Source of the DNA: Xylanibacillus composti
GTDB lineage: Bacteria; Bacillota; Bacilli; Paenibacillales; K13
Reading direction: 5' to 3'
Assembly (NCBI RefSeq): GCF_018403685.1
Contig: NZ_BOVK01000032.1
Span: forward strand, 41,021-105,020
DNA: 64,000 nt
Shown: positions 32,915 through 42,538 of the stretch, piece by piece
Position numbering within the stretch: the first letter of the stretch is position 1
Layout: each line of letters opens with the position of its first letter
Program-made: the position numbers and the translations under genes
Notes under the pieces: generated by a model
The model's database searches: none
Told to the model about the DNA's origin: nothing
What the model saw: the letters and a program-made list of their open reading frames with translations, nothing else

Positions 32915-34417
32915 TTACGCATTTGCTTCCTGTACTCGCTTCAGCTTTCGGCGGCGCAAGGAAAATCGCTGCGCCAAAGCCAGTATAAATGCCCGCAGTT
33001 CGGCAGACATCGTCCATTTTTTCAACATCACAAAGCACAGCAGATAGACCAAAAATACAAAAACAGCCGTCACAACACAGATAAGCAAAGGATTGTTCAA
33101 GGTTATAAACAACGGATCGGCTTGCATGACAGCTGCAATCGCAATTGTACTATAGATCAGCGAAGGAACGATCGTTCTGAGCAGATCCGCCATGCTGATG
33201 CGAACCAGGTACATACACAATCCCGTCAACAAAATATAATTGACTGTGAAGGCAACAGTAACGCCGGATGCCACACCTGCCAAGCCATAGAAATGCCCCA
33301 GGTATGCGCCGGCTACAACAAAAAGCGCATAGATCACCTGAATCAGCGCTCCCTGATAGACCTTCCCCATCGCTCTCACCAATGATTCGCTGAGCTTATA
33401 GCCGGTTCTGAAAAAGAGACCAATGATCAGCATCCTGAATGGAAGTACAGCATCCAGCCAGTTCTCCCCCAGAAAAAACACGATCATTTCTTCCGCTCGA
33501 ATAAAAGCCGCTATTGCGATCGGAGCTGTTATAAAAGCAATCGTTCCCGTGCCATTAAGAAAGACCTGCTTTAATTTCTTTTTATCTCCGTTATTCTGGG
33601 ATAGAAGAGGGAACAGCACCTGGTCAAGCGTTTCTCCAACAAGATTGACCGGGTACATGAGCAGCTGTTGGGCTCTGGTGTACAGTCCCAGCTCTGACTT
33701 GCCCATCAATTTGTTAATGACAAAGGAGTCGCCGCGGGTAGCCAAATAATTGAAAAACCTGGCCAATGTAAATCCTCCGCCGAAATGCAGCAGCTTGCCT
33801 GCCGATTCTTTATGGATCTTGAACTTCACTGGTACAGGTTCCAGGATTAAGAACAATACGCTTACCAGCAGGGCTTGCAACAGGTTCGCATAGACAAGCG
33901 CCCAGGGACCAAATTGCATAAAAGCCAACGATATCGCTGCTCCACCGTAAAAGATTATGGATATGCTCCTGACGACAGAGATCCGTTTAAACCTGCACTT
34001 TTTCTGGCTAAGTGCCTGCGACAAGCTGGCGAGGCTGTTCAGGATAAATACAAACGAAAATACGCGCAGCATCACGATATCCGAGATGCTGAACAGCTTC
34101 ACCAGCGGAATGGCCAATATGTTGATCACAATAAATACAAAAATGCCAAACAGTATATTCAAGGTATTTCCAGTTATAATGTCATCTTTGCTGATATCTG
34201 CTTTCTGGACTATGGCAGGGCCTACGCCAAACATCCAGAACAATTCCGCCAAACCGATGAGGATGGTTAGGGCTACGACCTCACCATAGTCAGCTGGGGA
34301 CAACAAACGCGCCAAGAAGTAGGTGATGACCAATTGCGCACAGTAGTTGAGAATCGTCATCATCCCCATCCAAAACACACCGGAGAATCCTGTGTCAAAA
34401 TTGCTCTTTGTACGCAT
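32915..34417 (-). CDS. Wzx-type polysaccharide flippase (MOP superfamily)
   Basis: 500 residues with about fourteen hydrophobic helices. The N-terminal pattern FSGVFWMGMMTILNYCAQLVI and LARLLSPADYGEVVALTI is characteristic of polysaccharide exporters of the Wzx/TuaB type. GDSFVINKLMGKSELGLYTRAQQL is also typical. It should move lipid-linked repeat units across the membrane. The start ATG at 34417 overlaps the preceding Wzy gene by 23 bases; the longer ORF start at 34474 lies deeper inside it. Confidence 0.88.
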   Translation of the reverse strand: MRTKSNFDTGFSGVFWMGMMTILNYCAQLVITYFLARLLSPADYGEVVALTILIGLAELFWMFGVGPAIVQKADISKDDIITGNTLNILFGIFVFIVINILAIPLVKLFSISDIVMLRVFSFVFILNSLASLSQALSQKKCRFKRISVVRSISIIFYGGAAISLAFMQFGPWALVYANLLQALLVSVLFLILEPVPVKFKIHKESAGKLLHFGGGFTLARFFNYLATRGDSFVINKLMGKSELGLYTRAQQLLMYPVNLVGETLDQVLFPLLSQNNGDKKKLKQVFLNGTGTIAFITAPIAIAAFIRAEEMIVFFLGENWLDAVLPFRMLIIGLFFRTGYKLSESLVRAMGKVYQGALIQVIYALFVVAGAYLGHFYGLAGVASGVTVAFTVNYILLTGLCMYLVRISMADLLRTIVPSLIYSTIAIAAVMQADPLFITLNNPLLICVVTAVFVFLVYLLCFVMLKKWTMSAELRAFILALAQRFSLRRRKLKRVQEANA

Positions 34418-35651
34418 GAGTCGGCAAGCCCCATTTCTTATTCTCTTTTGGTGTCTTCTGCAAAACGATGACACTGCCGAAGCAGATAAACAACTGTATA
34501 AAATACAGATTGTAGGACACTACGCCCATTTCGAATGGAAGCAGGCAAATCATAAAGGCCAGGAAAAAATCCCTCAATTTGCTATTGTCATTTTTCATAA
34601 GCCACAGCTTGCAAATCAGAAACATATAAAACGAGTAGTAGAGGATGAACCCCATTACGCCATAATTTACTAGCATTTCAATAAAGTTGTTATGCGAATA
34701 AACATACCTGCCGTAAGCATCGCCAAACAAAATTTTGAAGTTATCGGTACCATATCCCGTAATCGGACGTTCCTTGAAAAAATCGATTCCATAATCCATC
34801 ATATACTGTCTTTCCATATCGCCATTCAGCACATTCTGGTTATCTCCGGTTAGCAAATCCAGAAAGCCTGCCATTCGGTAGCCAATGGTATCGTAAAACA
34901 ATGGAACCGAGAAGATCAGCCAGAAAACAGAACTGATAACAAGAGCAAATAACACGGTATACCGGATCACTCTATTTCTGCCATCCGCGTCTTTCTTCAG
35001 GATGAGAAGCAAATAAAAGAAAAGTGCCGGAACCAGGATGTATTTCCTTCCTCCCGACAGAAACAACGTGTATACCTGTGTCATAATGATAAACAGATAG
35101 GCCGCTCTCTTTATGCCCTGGCTGTACAAAGAAAGCCATATGGAACAGATGAGCGAAAGCATCATGAGGTTGGCAAATATGTTGGCATTGCCGAACAAGC
35201 TTTCACCGAGCCTTTCATCCACAAAGAGCTGATCTCTCCATAACAGCACAGTAAACAGAAGAAATCCGGAAAGCGAAAAGCAAACCAGCACGTTCTTGAT
35301 ATCCATACTGTCTCTAAGAATGGATGTGATGGCTACAGCTAACCCCAAGACGACAATCATGCTGTACAAGCCCGCTAGCGCAACATTGGCGTTATAGGCA
35401 TATGTGGTTGAAAACAGCGAGATCGCAAGGAATAGTACATACCAGATGAGATAATGGTTGATATGAAATCTTTTGGTATAAAAAATAGTCAGGATACTCA
35501 CAGCCAGCAACATATACAGACTTAGGCTGTGCAGTCTTGGATCCACGATGGAGGGCTGGCCGATATAGGACAATACGATATACACATAGACAAAGCCTAT
35601 GCCCATGTTTCTAACGCTCACCGATGTTCGATTTAGCAATTCACCCGGCAT
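34395..35651 (-). CDS. O-antigen polymerase/ligase family membrane protein (Wzy-like)
   Basis: 418 residues and ten to twelve TM helices. The Wzy_C-type loop has ERPITGYGTDNFKILFGDAYG, then YSHNNFIEMLVNYGVMG, the common H-NxxxExxxxxG motif of this superfamily. The start ATG at 35651 follows AGGTGA and overlaps the upstream glycosyltransferase by 11 bases. Together with Wzx it indicates a Wzx/Wzy-dependent polysaccharide. Confidence 0.82.
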   Translation of the reverse strand: MPGELLNRTSVSVRNMGIGFVYVYIVLSYIGQPSIVDPRLHSLSLYMLLAVSILTIFYTKRFHINHYLIWYVLFLAISLFSTTYAYNANVALAGLYSMIVVLGLAVAITSILRDSMDIKNVLVCFSLSGFLLFTVLLWRDQLFVDERLGESLFGNANIFANLMMLSLICSIWLSLYSQGIKRAAYLFIIMTQVYTLFLSGGRKYILVPALFFYLLLILKKDADGRNRVIRYTVLFALVISSVFWLIFSVPLFYDTIGYRMAGFLDLLTGDNQNVLNGDMERQYMMDYGIDFFKERPITGYGTDNFKILFGDAYGRYVYSHNNFIEMLVNYGVMGFILYYSFYMFLICKLWLMKNDNSKLRDFFLAFMICLLPFEMGVVSYNLYFIQLFICFGSVIVLQKTPKENKKWGLPTHAYKEQF

Positions 35652-36735
35652 GCTTCTCACCTAGTATCTGATTAATGTAATCCTCCCACATCTCTTGGAT
35701 TTTCGATGGGTGGAACCGCTCCGTTATGTTTCTGGCTTGCAATCCAAGGTCTTGACGCGCTTGTTCGTTCTCTATTAAATAAATGACGGATTGAGCCACC
35801 CCGTCCACATCCCCTCTTGGAACCAATATGCCGTTTTTCTTGTTCTCAATAAGCAGCCTGGCTCCGCCCGGACTGCAATCCGTCGCAATGACCGGCAGCC
35901 CTGCCGCCATTGCTTCGATTAAAGCGTTGGGAATACCTTCATAGTCGGATGTAAGCACAAACATAAGAGCTGTACTTATCCTCTCGCTTATATTGCTCAC
36001 CATTCCTTCAAACCGCACATGTCCGACAAGATTCAATTTTTCGACCATCTCGCGCACTCGCTGTTCATCAGGGCCATCCCCATAGAACACAAGCGTCATA
36101 TCCGGGTACCGATCTACTACTTTGCGAAAAGCCTGCACCATGATATCCTGACGTTTCTGCACCATTTCAAATCTGGCGACAAAAGCGATTTCCCGATGCT
36201 TCTGCTTGCTGTGCACCGTCTGTTCCACTATAACCGGATTCGGTATGATGCTGCCCCGAGACCTGATCTTGCTGTTGAAGAAGTCCCTGGCCCCTTCAGT
36301 TTGAAATACCCATCCATCGGCGAAGCGATACATGTAAGAACGGAAATTCTCAAATACCCCCTTATATTGGTACGGGTCGCCTCTCTCGGAAATCACGACA
36401 GGGACTGCGCTTCCTGAAAGCTTGGCTAATATGGTTAACAGATTCGGATAATTCAAAAACGAAATGACCATGCTCGGCTTCTCCCGTTTGATGACTTTCC
36501 GGATCTGAAAAAGCTGGATCAGTCTTCTTACTCCCCTTGTCCGGGCTATCCTTTCCTCGGTTATGTGCCTGATGTCTGGATGCAAAGGGTAATGTCGGGA
36601 CGTATCTTCATAGGTATACACCAATACCTGGTACCCCCGCTCCGCCAGGGCATTTGCTGTGAAAGTCAGCATCTTTTCTGCCCCGCCGTATCCCAGCCTA
36701 TGGATGATAAATAAAATCGTCTTTTTTCTCTCCAC
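35641..36735 (-). CDS. Glycosyltransferase family 4 (GT-B)
   Basis: About 364 residues. N-terminal Rossmann domain ILFIIHRLGYGGAEKMLTFTANAL with the GGAE motif; C-terminal domain with FVARFEMVQKRQDIMVQAF, YGDGPDE and EGIPNALIEAMAAGLPVIATDCSPGG (the EX7E region). A retaining sugar transfer from a sugar nucleotide is expected. The start is uncertain: GTG at 36735 fits the family, with AGGAG almost touching it; TTG at 36762 is an alternative. Confidence 0.87.
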   Translation of the reverse strand: MERKKTILFIIHRLGYGGAEKMLTFTANALAERGYQVLVYTYEDTSRHYPLHPDIRHITEERIARTRGVRRLIQLFQIRKVIKREKPSMVISFLNYPNLLTILAKLSGSAVPVVISERGDPYQYKGVFENFRSYMYRFADGWVFQTEGARDFFNSKIRSRGSIIPNPVIVEQTVHSKQKHREIAFVARFEMVQKRQDIMVQAFRKVVDRYPDMTLVFYGDGPDEQRVREMVEKLNLVGHVRFEGMVSNISERISTALMFVLTSDYEGIPNALIEAMAAGLPVIATDCSPGGARLLIENKKNGILVPRGDVDGVAQSVIYLIENEQARQDLGLQARNITERFHPSKIQEMWEDYINQILGEKHAG

Positions 36736-36739
36736 ACTC

Positions 36740-37663
36740 CTACACCCCTGCCCTAATCCCAAACTCCCTTATAATTTTGAAGAGGGTGGTGAACTTGATT
36801 TTGCGTGCCTTCACTCCCCTGGTGTGCACTCTAAACAGTTGCAGGCTTTTCGCAAAGCCCCCTTCAACCTTTCTTAAATACAAGTACCACCGTACAAGGA
36901 AAACAGCGAATAACACAGGTCTAAGAATTCCCGGATACAAGAGATACTTGGAGCCCAACAACCCTGCAAGTTCCAGGCAAAGCACATTCCCCCTTTGCTC
37001 GGAATCTGCTCTCCACTTATCCACGATCGGCTTGTGGATCGCCACGACATCGGGAGCGTAAACATTATAATAAGCCTTATCCAAGATAATTAGGGACGGA
37101 CATATTTCCTCAAACCCATATGCCTTGTAAAGATAAGGCATCATGTTCCCGAACACGCTCTTCCGCAAAAAATGACTGCCGCCATGAAAATCGTAGATGG
37201 AAGCATATCCGTCAATGACCGTTGTTTTTGACTTTCTTACCTCGCGGTTCTTCTGCAAGCATTCATCCCATACCCTCGTGGAAACCGTTCCTACTTGGGT
37301 ATTTCGATCAAGATATGCGACCGTCTGAACAAAAAAACGGTCTTGGCTGTTCTCATCGATTACTGCGTCGTCATCCAAGAAGTAGAGGTACTCTCCGTTA
37401 GACAGTTTATAGCCCTCATTGCGGCCGCCGCCCGGACCAACATTCTCCTCCAAGTATTGGTAAATATAGGTGTGTCCCCTGCCTTCATGTGCAAATAAGG
37501 AATGGATGCTTTCGCCGGTTCCATCTGCAGAGGCATTGTCGATGATGACAAACTCCGTCTTTTCCGGCAGCTTGCAAGCCATACAACTCCTTAGCGCTTC
37601 GATTACTTGATCTTTTCGGTTCATCGTAACAACAATGATGGAGAGTTTCATGTTCTCGTTCAT
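36740..37663 (-). CDS. Glycosyltransferase family 2
   Basis: 307 residues, GT-A fold. Opening MKLSIIVVTMNRKDQVIEAL, FVIIDNASADGTGE, then the metal-binding acidic run LYFLDDDAVIDE. FHGGSHFLRKSVFG follows and a hydrophobic C-terminal stretch (LRPVLFAVFLVRWYLYL) probably contacts the membrane. It adds a sugar to the lipid-linked unit. Ends 4 bases before the next glycosyltransferase. Confidence 0.85.
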   Translation of the reverse strand: MNENMKLSIIVVTMNRKDQVIEALRSCMACKLPEKTEFVIIDNASADGTGESIHSLFAHEGRGHTYIYQYLEENVGPGGGRNEGYKLSNGEYLYFLDDDAVIDENSQDRFFVQTVAYLDRNTQVGTVSTRVWDECLQKNREVRKSKTTVIDGYASIYDFHGGSHFLRKSVFGNMMPYLYKAYGFEEICPSLIILDKAYYNVYAPDVVAIHKPIVDKWRADSEQRGNVLCLELAGLLGSKYLLYPGILRPVLFAVFLVRWYLYLRKVEGGFAKSLQLFRVHTRGVKARKIKFTTLFKIIREFGIRAGV

Positions 37664-37709
37664 TTCCTGTCCTGCCCTCTCTTATTCTGGATTCCTTGCT
37701 CGGACTGCG

Positions 37710-38657
37710 CTACTTGACAAGCGCTCCCTTCAGGTTGCTGTTCAATAGCTTCTGGCAAGCCTTTACCATAAACGCATACTTGCTCTTGATTGAACTTTCT
37801 CTGTATGAAATCCATTTGTCGTGGTAGTAGACAAACTGTTCGTGACCGAACAATTCAGCCATCACATACAATTGCGCAATGTGCAGGTTATGATAGAACG
37901 GACTTGCAATGGTCCCCTTGGTGTTGTAATTGGTCCAATAGCCCCTGTCGAACAGGTGCAATTGTTCAGCCATGGTATGAACCGTTGTGTTCAGCAGGTC
38001 GCGATAGCCGGCGTCCTTCGTTGAGAGGCAGTAATCATACAGGCCAAATGCGGCGAATATCCAGCCGTTCAGCACGGTTGATTGTCCTTTCCCGATGTAC
38101 TCCTCCAGGATTATGCCGCCGTCCTTATACGCGGCGGTCCCTCCATTCTCAATGGGACGCAGCATAAAGTCGATCGCGCTTTTGGCGCATTCCATATATG
38201 TAAGCTCGTTTGTCAGGGCATACCCCCTTAGGAGCAGTGATGCCCCCTCGCCCTGAGCCATAGCGGATACAGCTGACAACTCAGGGCTGCCCACATATCC
38301 GAATGTGTCCCATGAACCATTGGCGGCCTGATTGTTGACGCTCCATTCCAGCGCGCTTCGGAAGCAGGCCAGAAAGCGCTCTTCATTCGTCTCCAAATAC
38401 AAATCATATGCCCCTAGCCCGTATTGAAAAATAGAGATAGGGAAGTAAATCCACTCCCCAGATGTCTTCATATTTATAGGGACGCCTGCCGAATCAAGTA
38501 TGGTGTTCTCCGAAACTTTCCCTCTCAAATCATTGTAGTAGCCTCTAACCGCTGTTGTGGAATAATACAAGCCGGCATTTTGATCTACATGAAAGACGCT
38601 GTTGCCGGCAAGCATTTTGCTCCACTTCGTCAACATGTACATAAATCGATGAATCAT
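37710..38657 (-). CDS. D-glucuronyl C5-epimerase-like protein
   Basis: 315 residues with no signal peptide. The motif YFPISIFQYGLGAYDLYLE at residues 71-89 resembles the YFPIQIAQYGL-type signature of the D-glucuronyl C5-epimerase C-terminal family (PF06662). The rest is an alpha/alpha toroid pattern (ALEWSVNNQAANGSWDTFG, GEGASLLLRGYALTNE, LNGWIFAAFGLYDY). Eukaryotic members convert glucuronate to iduronate in heparan. Here ugd provides UDP-glucuronate in the same locus, so an epimerised uronate in the polymer is plausible. Start overlaps the GT4 stop (ATGA). The assignment is by motif recognition; activity is not proven. Confidence 0.75.
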   Translation of the reverse strand: MIHRFMYMLTKWSKMLAGNSVFHVDQNAGLYYSTTAVRGYYNDLRGKVSENTILDSAGVPINMKTSGEWIYFPISIFQYGLGAYDLYLETNEERFLACFRSALEWSVNNQAANGSWDTFGYVGSPELSAVSAMAQGEGASLLLRGYALTNELTYMECAKSAIDFMLRPIENGGTAAYKDGGIILEEYIGKGQSTVLNGWIFAAFGLYDYCLSTKDAGYRDLLNTTVHTMAEQLHLFDRGYWTNYNTKGTIASPFYHNLHIAQLYVMAELFGHEQFVYYHDKWISYRESSIKSKYAFMVKACQKLLNSNLKGALVK

Positions 38658-39751
38658 TGGGCTTGATTCCTTTCGCCATACAATTTTCTGCCTTCGTTAC
38701 TGGAGGTGCTATCCTCCCTGTCAATAACCGCAAGAAAATGTTCGATCACATGGTCCGGATGATAGCGTTGGTACTCTTTCACGCAGTTCCCCTTCAATGC
38801 CAAGACCAATTCAGGATTTTGCAGAATCCGCAGCAGTTCTTCCTTCAAGCTGTTCGCACGATGGTCATAAATATAGCCTGTAACCTCGTCTTTCACAATT
38901 TCCTTGTTATACTTCCAATCTGTAGCCAATACCGGCAGTCCCGATGCCAAGCAGTCAAGCAAGGTTCCTGCAAACCCTTCCCCCGGGAAATAGGTAGGGA
39001 ACAGCATCAGGAAATAGTCCTTCAGGACATTGACGGATTGATCATAGGCAACAATCCCGCGATATTGTACGTCCTCCCCGGATTGCCCTAATACAGATTG
39101 GAATCGGCTATTGTACCCTTCTTCGATCGCTCCGTAAATATCCAGGGTATATACGGTTCTCCCCATCAGAAGATTCACTTGAGTTACCGCATCAATAGCT
39201 TCCTCAATCCCTTTTTCTTTCATCACTCTCGAAAAGGTACACAGCTTATAGGGAGGATGGTGGTCGTACACTAGTTCATGCTCGGCAATTAGGGGAAGCC
39301 GCTTGAAATTGGGCATATAATAAGCGTTCGCAAAGCCCAGCTCCTCGAGACCTGCAATCATGGCAGCACTCTCCACATGAATCGTCTCCAGTCTCTTGGC
39401 GAATGGCACAAGCGCTTTTCGCTTTTTTAGGTATCCGACCAGCCAGCCGCCTATTACGACGTAATGGATTTTTCTCCTGTACAGCATATTGAGCAGTACA
39501 AACAGCGGCAAAAATACCAGTATGCCTTTATAGGCAGGCATGATCACAATATGTTTGCATGTGCGAATCAACTGTATGCATTGCACAATTAGCTGAATCG
39601 GCCTTTTCGTCCAATTATGCGTATCCACAACTTGGACTTCATCGTTCAATTTTCCGTTAAGCTCCTCTATCAGCATTCTAGTTTTAATCGTTTGGCCATC
39701 AGCCATCGACAACCCTCTCGCCACGTGGCCTACAATTCCGATGTTCCTCAT
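38654..39751 (-). CDS. Glycosyltransferase family 4-like
   Basis: 365 residues. A short N-terminal domain starts RNIGIVGHVARGLSMADGQTIKTR. The C-terminal donor domain has TFSRVMKEKGIEEAIDAV, LDIYGAIEEGY, YFPGEGFAGTLLDCLASGLPVLATDW. The usual E-x7-E is present as EGFAGTLLD, so the second acid is changed to D. A hydrophobic stretch (GILVFLPLFVLLNMLY) may anchor it to the membrane. Start Met at 39751 after GGTGGGG; overlaps the epimerase-like gene downstream. Confidence 0.8.
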   Translation of the reverse strand: MRNIGIVGHVARGLSMADGQTIKTRMLIEELNGKLNDEVQVVDTHNWTKRPIQLIVQCIQLIRTCKHIVIMPAYKGILVFLPLFVLLNMLYRRKIHYVVIGGWLVGYLKKRKALVPFAKRLETIHVESAAMIAGLEELGFANAYYMPNFKRLPLIAEHELVYDHHPPYKLCTFSRVMKEKGIEEAIDAVTQVNLLMGRTVYTLDIYGAIEEGYNSRFQSVLGQSGEDVQYRGIVAYDQSVNVLKDYFLMLFPTYFPGEGFAGTLLDCLASGLPVLATDWKYNKEIVKDEVTGYIYDHRANSLKEELLRILQNPELVLALKGNCVKEYQRYHPDHVIEHFLAVIDREDSTSSNEGRKLYGERNQAQ

Positions 39752-39766
39752 TTTCCCCACCCTGCT

Positions 39767-40732
39767 TCATCGCATGATGTGCAGCTCGCCGTTTTTCAGC
39801 CAGTCTGCAAACTGTTCGAGTCCTTCATGAATCTCTATTTCCGGCTCATAACCCAGCAGCTTTCGGGACCTGGTAATATCGGCCCATGTCTGTGGTACGT
39901 CCCCCATCTGTTCGGGAAGCCGCTGCCATCTCGCTTCGCAGCGCAAGGCGCTTTCAAGAAGCTGGACTAAATCGATTAGCCTGACAGGTCTGTCGTTCCC
40001 CAAATTAAATACCTCGTATCCTGAGGTTTGATAATGAATAGCTGCCTTGATCCCCTTGACGATGTCGGATATGTAAGTGTAATCCCGGCAAGTAGAGCCG
40101 TCGCCGAAAATGGGAATCACTTCACGCTGCAGCATGTTCTTAGCAAATTTGTGGATGGCCAAATCCGGCCTTTGGCGAGGTCCGTATACGGTGAAGAATC
40201 GGAGTGCCACAATTGGCAATCCATAACAATTATTGTAGCTTGTGCAAATGGCTTCTCCTGCCGCTTTCGTTGCCCCATAAGGCGAAGCCGACCTTAATAT
40301 AGGGTCTTCCTCGGAGAAGGGGACTTTATCATTCAAACCATACACAGAACTCGATGAAGCAAAAATAAATTTTTGTACGCCGCTGGCCACACTTGCATCC
40401 AACACGTTTGCAGTCCCGTTAATATTGACTTCGATGTAAGCCTGAGGATCTTGCAACGATGGGCGTACACCGGCTTTTGCAGCCAAGTGAATGACTACCT
40501 CCGGGGATTTTTCTTTGAAAATTTCGAATATTATATCCCTGCTTCGGATGTCCGCTTCGATGAATTGAAAGTTAGGCGATTGCAAATGGCCGGCGATGTT
40601 CGATTCCTTGATGCTTCTTGGGTAAAAAGGGTCAAAGTTATCTATTGCAATCACATTGTGCTGATCGTTCAATAGCGCATCTACTAAATGACTGCCAATA
40701 AAACCGGCGCCGCCTGTAACTAAAAATTTCAT
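39767..40732 (-). CDS. SDR nucleotide-sugar epimerase, UDP-glucuronate 4-epimerase-like
   Basis: 321 residues. NAD motif VTGGAGFIGSHLVDALL (5-21). IDNFDPFYPRSIKESNI and HLAAKAGVRPSLQDP are typical of UDP-glucuronate 4-epimerases. The catalytic SSSSVYG and SPYGATKAAGE (YxxxK) and FTVYGPRQRPD are present. It probably makes UDP-galacturonate from the UDP-glucuronate supplied by Ugd. A related UDP-hexose epimerase cannot be excluded. Confidence 0.85.
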   Translation of the reverse strand: MKFLVTGGAGFIGSHLVDALLNDQHNVIAIDNFDPFYPRSIKESNIAGHLQSPNFQFIEADIRSRDIIFEIFKEKSPEVVIHLAAKAGVRPSLQDPQAYIEVNINGTANVLDASVASGVQKFIFASSSSVYGLNDKVPFSEEDPILRSASPYGATKAAGEAICTSYNNCYGLPIVALRFFTVYGPRQRPDLAIHKFAKNMLQREVIPIFGDGSTCRDYTYISDIVKGIKAAIHYQTSGYEVFNLGNDRPVRLIDLVQLLESALRCEARWQRLPEQMGDVPQTWADITRSRKLLGYEPEIEIHEGLEQFADWLKNGELHIMR

Positions 40733-40763
40733 GATTCCTCTCTCCTAACGAAAAATCTTCTGT

Positions 40764-41726
40764 CTATCGGGACAACCCTCTTACATCCCCTTCATTCTTG
40801 TACATTTCGGTTGCTGGCTTGTTGAAATTCTTTAGCTTCATCAAGTATTGCACCGGTTCCAGTACGGCATCGATCGGGGAGTTCAACACAGCCAGACATG
40901 CATGCAGAGCAAAGACGAAGTGCATGTTGCTTCTTCGTGCCGTTATCGCCATGACAGCATGATGTCTGAATCGTATGAACATCTTTTCTCGCCATGTAAA
41001 TCTGGAGAAGTATTGTTTCTTGAATTGAATCATTTCTTTTTCGCCGTCGAGCTTGTTTATACCGTTTGAAATTCTCTCCCCGCTATGTACATACTGAACG
41101 ACCTCGCAAATTGGCAGGTAGCCGATCTTCAGACTTTTTTCAATAGAGTGGAGCATCAGCATAAATTCTTGCCCCATCCTCACTTGTTGAAAACCGCCAA
41201 TCTTCCTCAGGGCCTCTTGTCTGAACATGAAAGTGGACGTTCCTGTAATGTGCCGCATCAGATGAGCTTTTAATAATGCTGATTGATTAAAATCTTTAAT
41301 GAATGTAAAGTCTCTGTAGTCGATCAACTTGTCCTCTGTGTTATGAACGCGCAGATTCGTAAACGTCAGATCATACTCATTGCTCTCCATAAATGCCAGT
41401 TGCCTGGATATTTTCTCAGGCAAATATTTATCATCATCATCCAAGAACGAAATGTAATCACCGGAAGCGCGTGCGATCCCCTCATTGCGGGCCAGCCCGC
41501 CGCCCAAATTCTTTTTGTTTTTCACGTAAACGACTCTTTGGTCATTCTCGTAGGACTCCATGAATTGCTCAATCTCTCCTCGAAAAGGAGAGTCAGCGGG
41601 ATTGTCATCCACAATAACCAACTCGATGTTCTCGTATGTTTGACTCAGAACGGATTCTAGGGCACGTTTCAAGAAGTGACCAGGTCTTTTATACGTTGGA
41701 ATCACGACACTTACTTTCGGGTTCAT
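40764..41726 (-). CDS. Glycosyltransferase family 2
   Basis: 320 residues, GT-A fold: KVSVVIPTYKRPGHFLKRAL, ELVIVDDNPADS, NEGIARASGDYISFLDDDD (metal-binding acidic run), and a FMFRQEALRKIGGF acceptor-side motif. It likely adds an internal sugar of the repeat unit. The start ATG at 41726 has a GGAGAGGA ribosome binding site. Confidence 0.88.
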   Translation of the reverse strand: MNPKVSVVIPTYKRPGHFLKRALESVLSQTYENIELVIVDDNPADSPFRGEIEQFMESYENDQRVVYVKNKKNLGGGLARNEGIARASGDYISFLDDDDKYLPEKISRQLAFMESNEYDLTFTNLRVHNTEDKLIDYRDFTFIKDFNQSALLKAHLMRHITGTSTFMFRQEALRKIGGFQQVRMGQEFMLMLHSIEKSLKIGYLPICEVVQYVHSGERISNGINKLDGEKEMIQFKKQYFSRFTWREKMFIRFRHHAVMAITARRSNMHFVFALHACLAVLNSPIDAVLEPVQYLMKLKNFNKPATEMYKNEGDVRGLSR

Positions 41727-41784
41727 ATTTCCTCTCCACCATTCCGTTTTGTCATTACCGAATGTTTTTCTTCAGTGTGAAAGA

Positions 41785-42450
41785 TTATCTGGCGCCGTCC
41801 CCAGTGATGACAACTTTTACTGTTTTTAGAATTATTTTAACATCCATCCAAAATGAAAAATGTTCAATGTACTCCAAATCCAATGCAAGCTTTTGCTGCG
41901 GCGTAATATCGTAACCGCCATTTACTTGGGCCCATCCGGTAATGCCTGGTTTGACCTGTTGCCTATCCTTGAAACCGGGTATTTCCCGAGCAAATTGCTC
42001 CACGAATACGGGCCGTTCCGGCCTGGGACCGATGAAGCTCATGTCCCCTTTCAGCACGTTAATAAATTGCGGAAGTTCGTCAATACGAGTGTTGCGGATA
42101 AACTTCCCGATTTTTGTAATTCTCGCATCGTTCTTCTCCGCCCACTTCGCGCCATTCTTCTCCGCATCTTTTACCATGGAACGCAGCTTGTAAATTCTGA
42201 AAACCTTGCCGTGCAGGCCTACTCTTTCTTGGGCGAACAATATCGGTCCCGGTGACTCCAGTTTTATTAGTATGGAAAACAAAATCATAATCGGCATAGA
42301 AAGGGTTAATCCGATAACCGCGATCAAACAATCAAAGACTCTTTTGGCATCCACATATATTTGGCTCGCTCTAGGAAGTCTTGGCCTCGCCTCTTGAACG
42401 GAAACAGTGCTTTTAACGATTAACCTATCTTGCCTATCCATAGAACTCAC
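41785..42450 (-). CDS. Initiating sugar-1-phosphate transferase (bacterial sugar transferase)
   Basis: 221 residues. One TM helix (FDCLIAVIGLTLSMPIMILFSILI, split here near residues 35-58) and the catalytic domain with ESPGPILFAQERVGLHGKVF, IYKLRSMV, RIDELPQFINVLKGDMSFIG and GPRPERP. This is the single-TM monotopic class that puts the first sugar phosphate on undecaprenyl phosphate. The start is GTG at 42450, with GGAGGT seven bases upstream; the ORF start at 42519 would run through the operator site. It opens a sub-operon of glycosyltransferases. Confidence 0.9.
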   Translation of the reverse strand: MSSMDRQDRLIVKSTVSVQEARPRLPRASQIYVDAKRVFDCLIAVIGLTLSMPIMILFSILIKLESPGPILFAQERVGLHGKVFRIYKLRSMVKDAEKNGAKWAEKNDARITKIGKFIRNTRIDELPQFINVLKGDMSFIGPRPERPVFVEQFAREIPGFKDRQQVKPGITGWAQVNGGYDITPQQKLALDLEYIEHFSFWMDVKIILKTVKVVITGDGAR

Positions 42451-42481
42451 AATTACAACCTCCTGTACCACCCAAGGGAAT

Positions 42482-42496
42482 GTTACATTTTGTATC
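42482..42496. promoter_or_regulatory. GATAC-N5-GTATC-type operator upstream of the sugar transferase gene
   Basis: GTTACATTTTGTATC differs from the perfect palindrome GATAC-N5-GTATC at one arm position. On the minus strand it lies between a TTGAAG and a TAACAT 16 bases apart, a plausible promoter, so it would cover the spacer. The same motif occurs at 47766, 47804, 47935, 53116 and 53166. Confidence 0.55.
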
Positions 42497-42538
42497 GGTA
42501 ACTTCAAAAAATTTTTCATTCTTGGCGCATGATCACAT

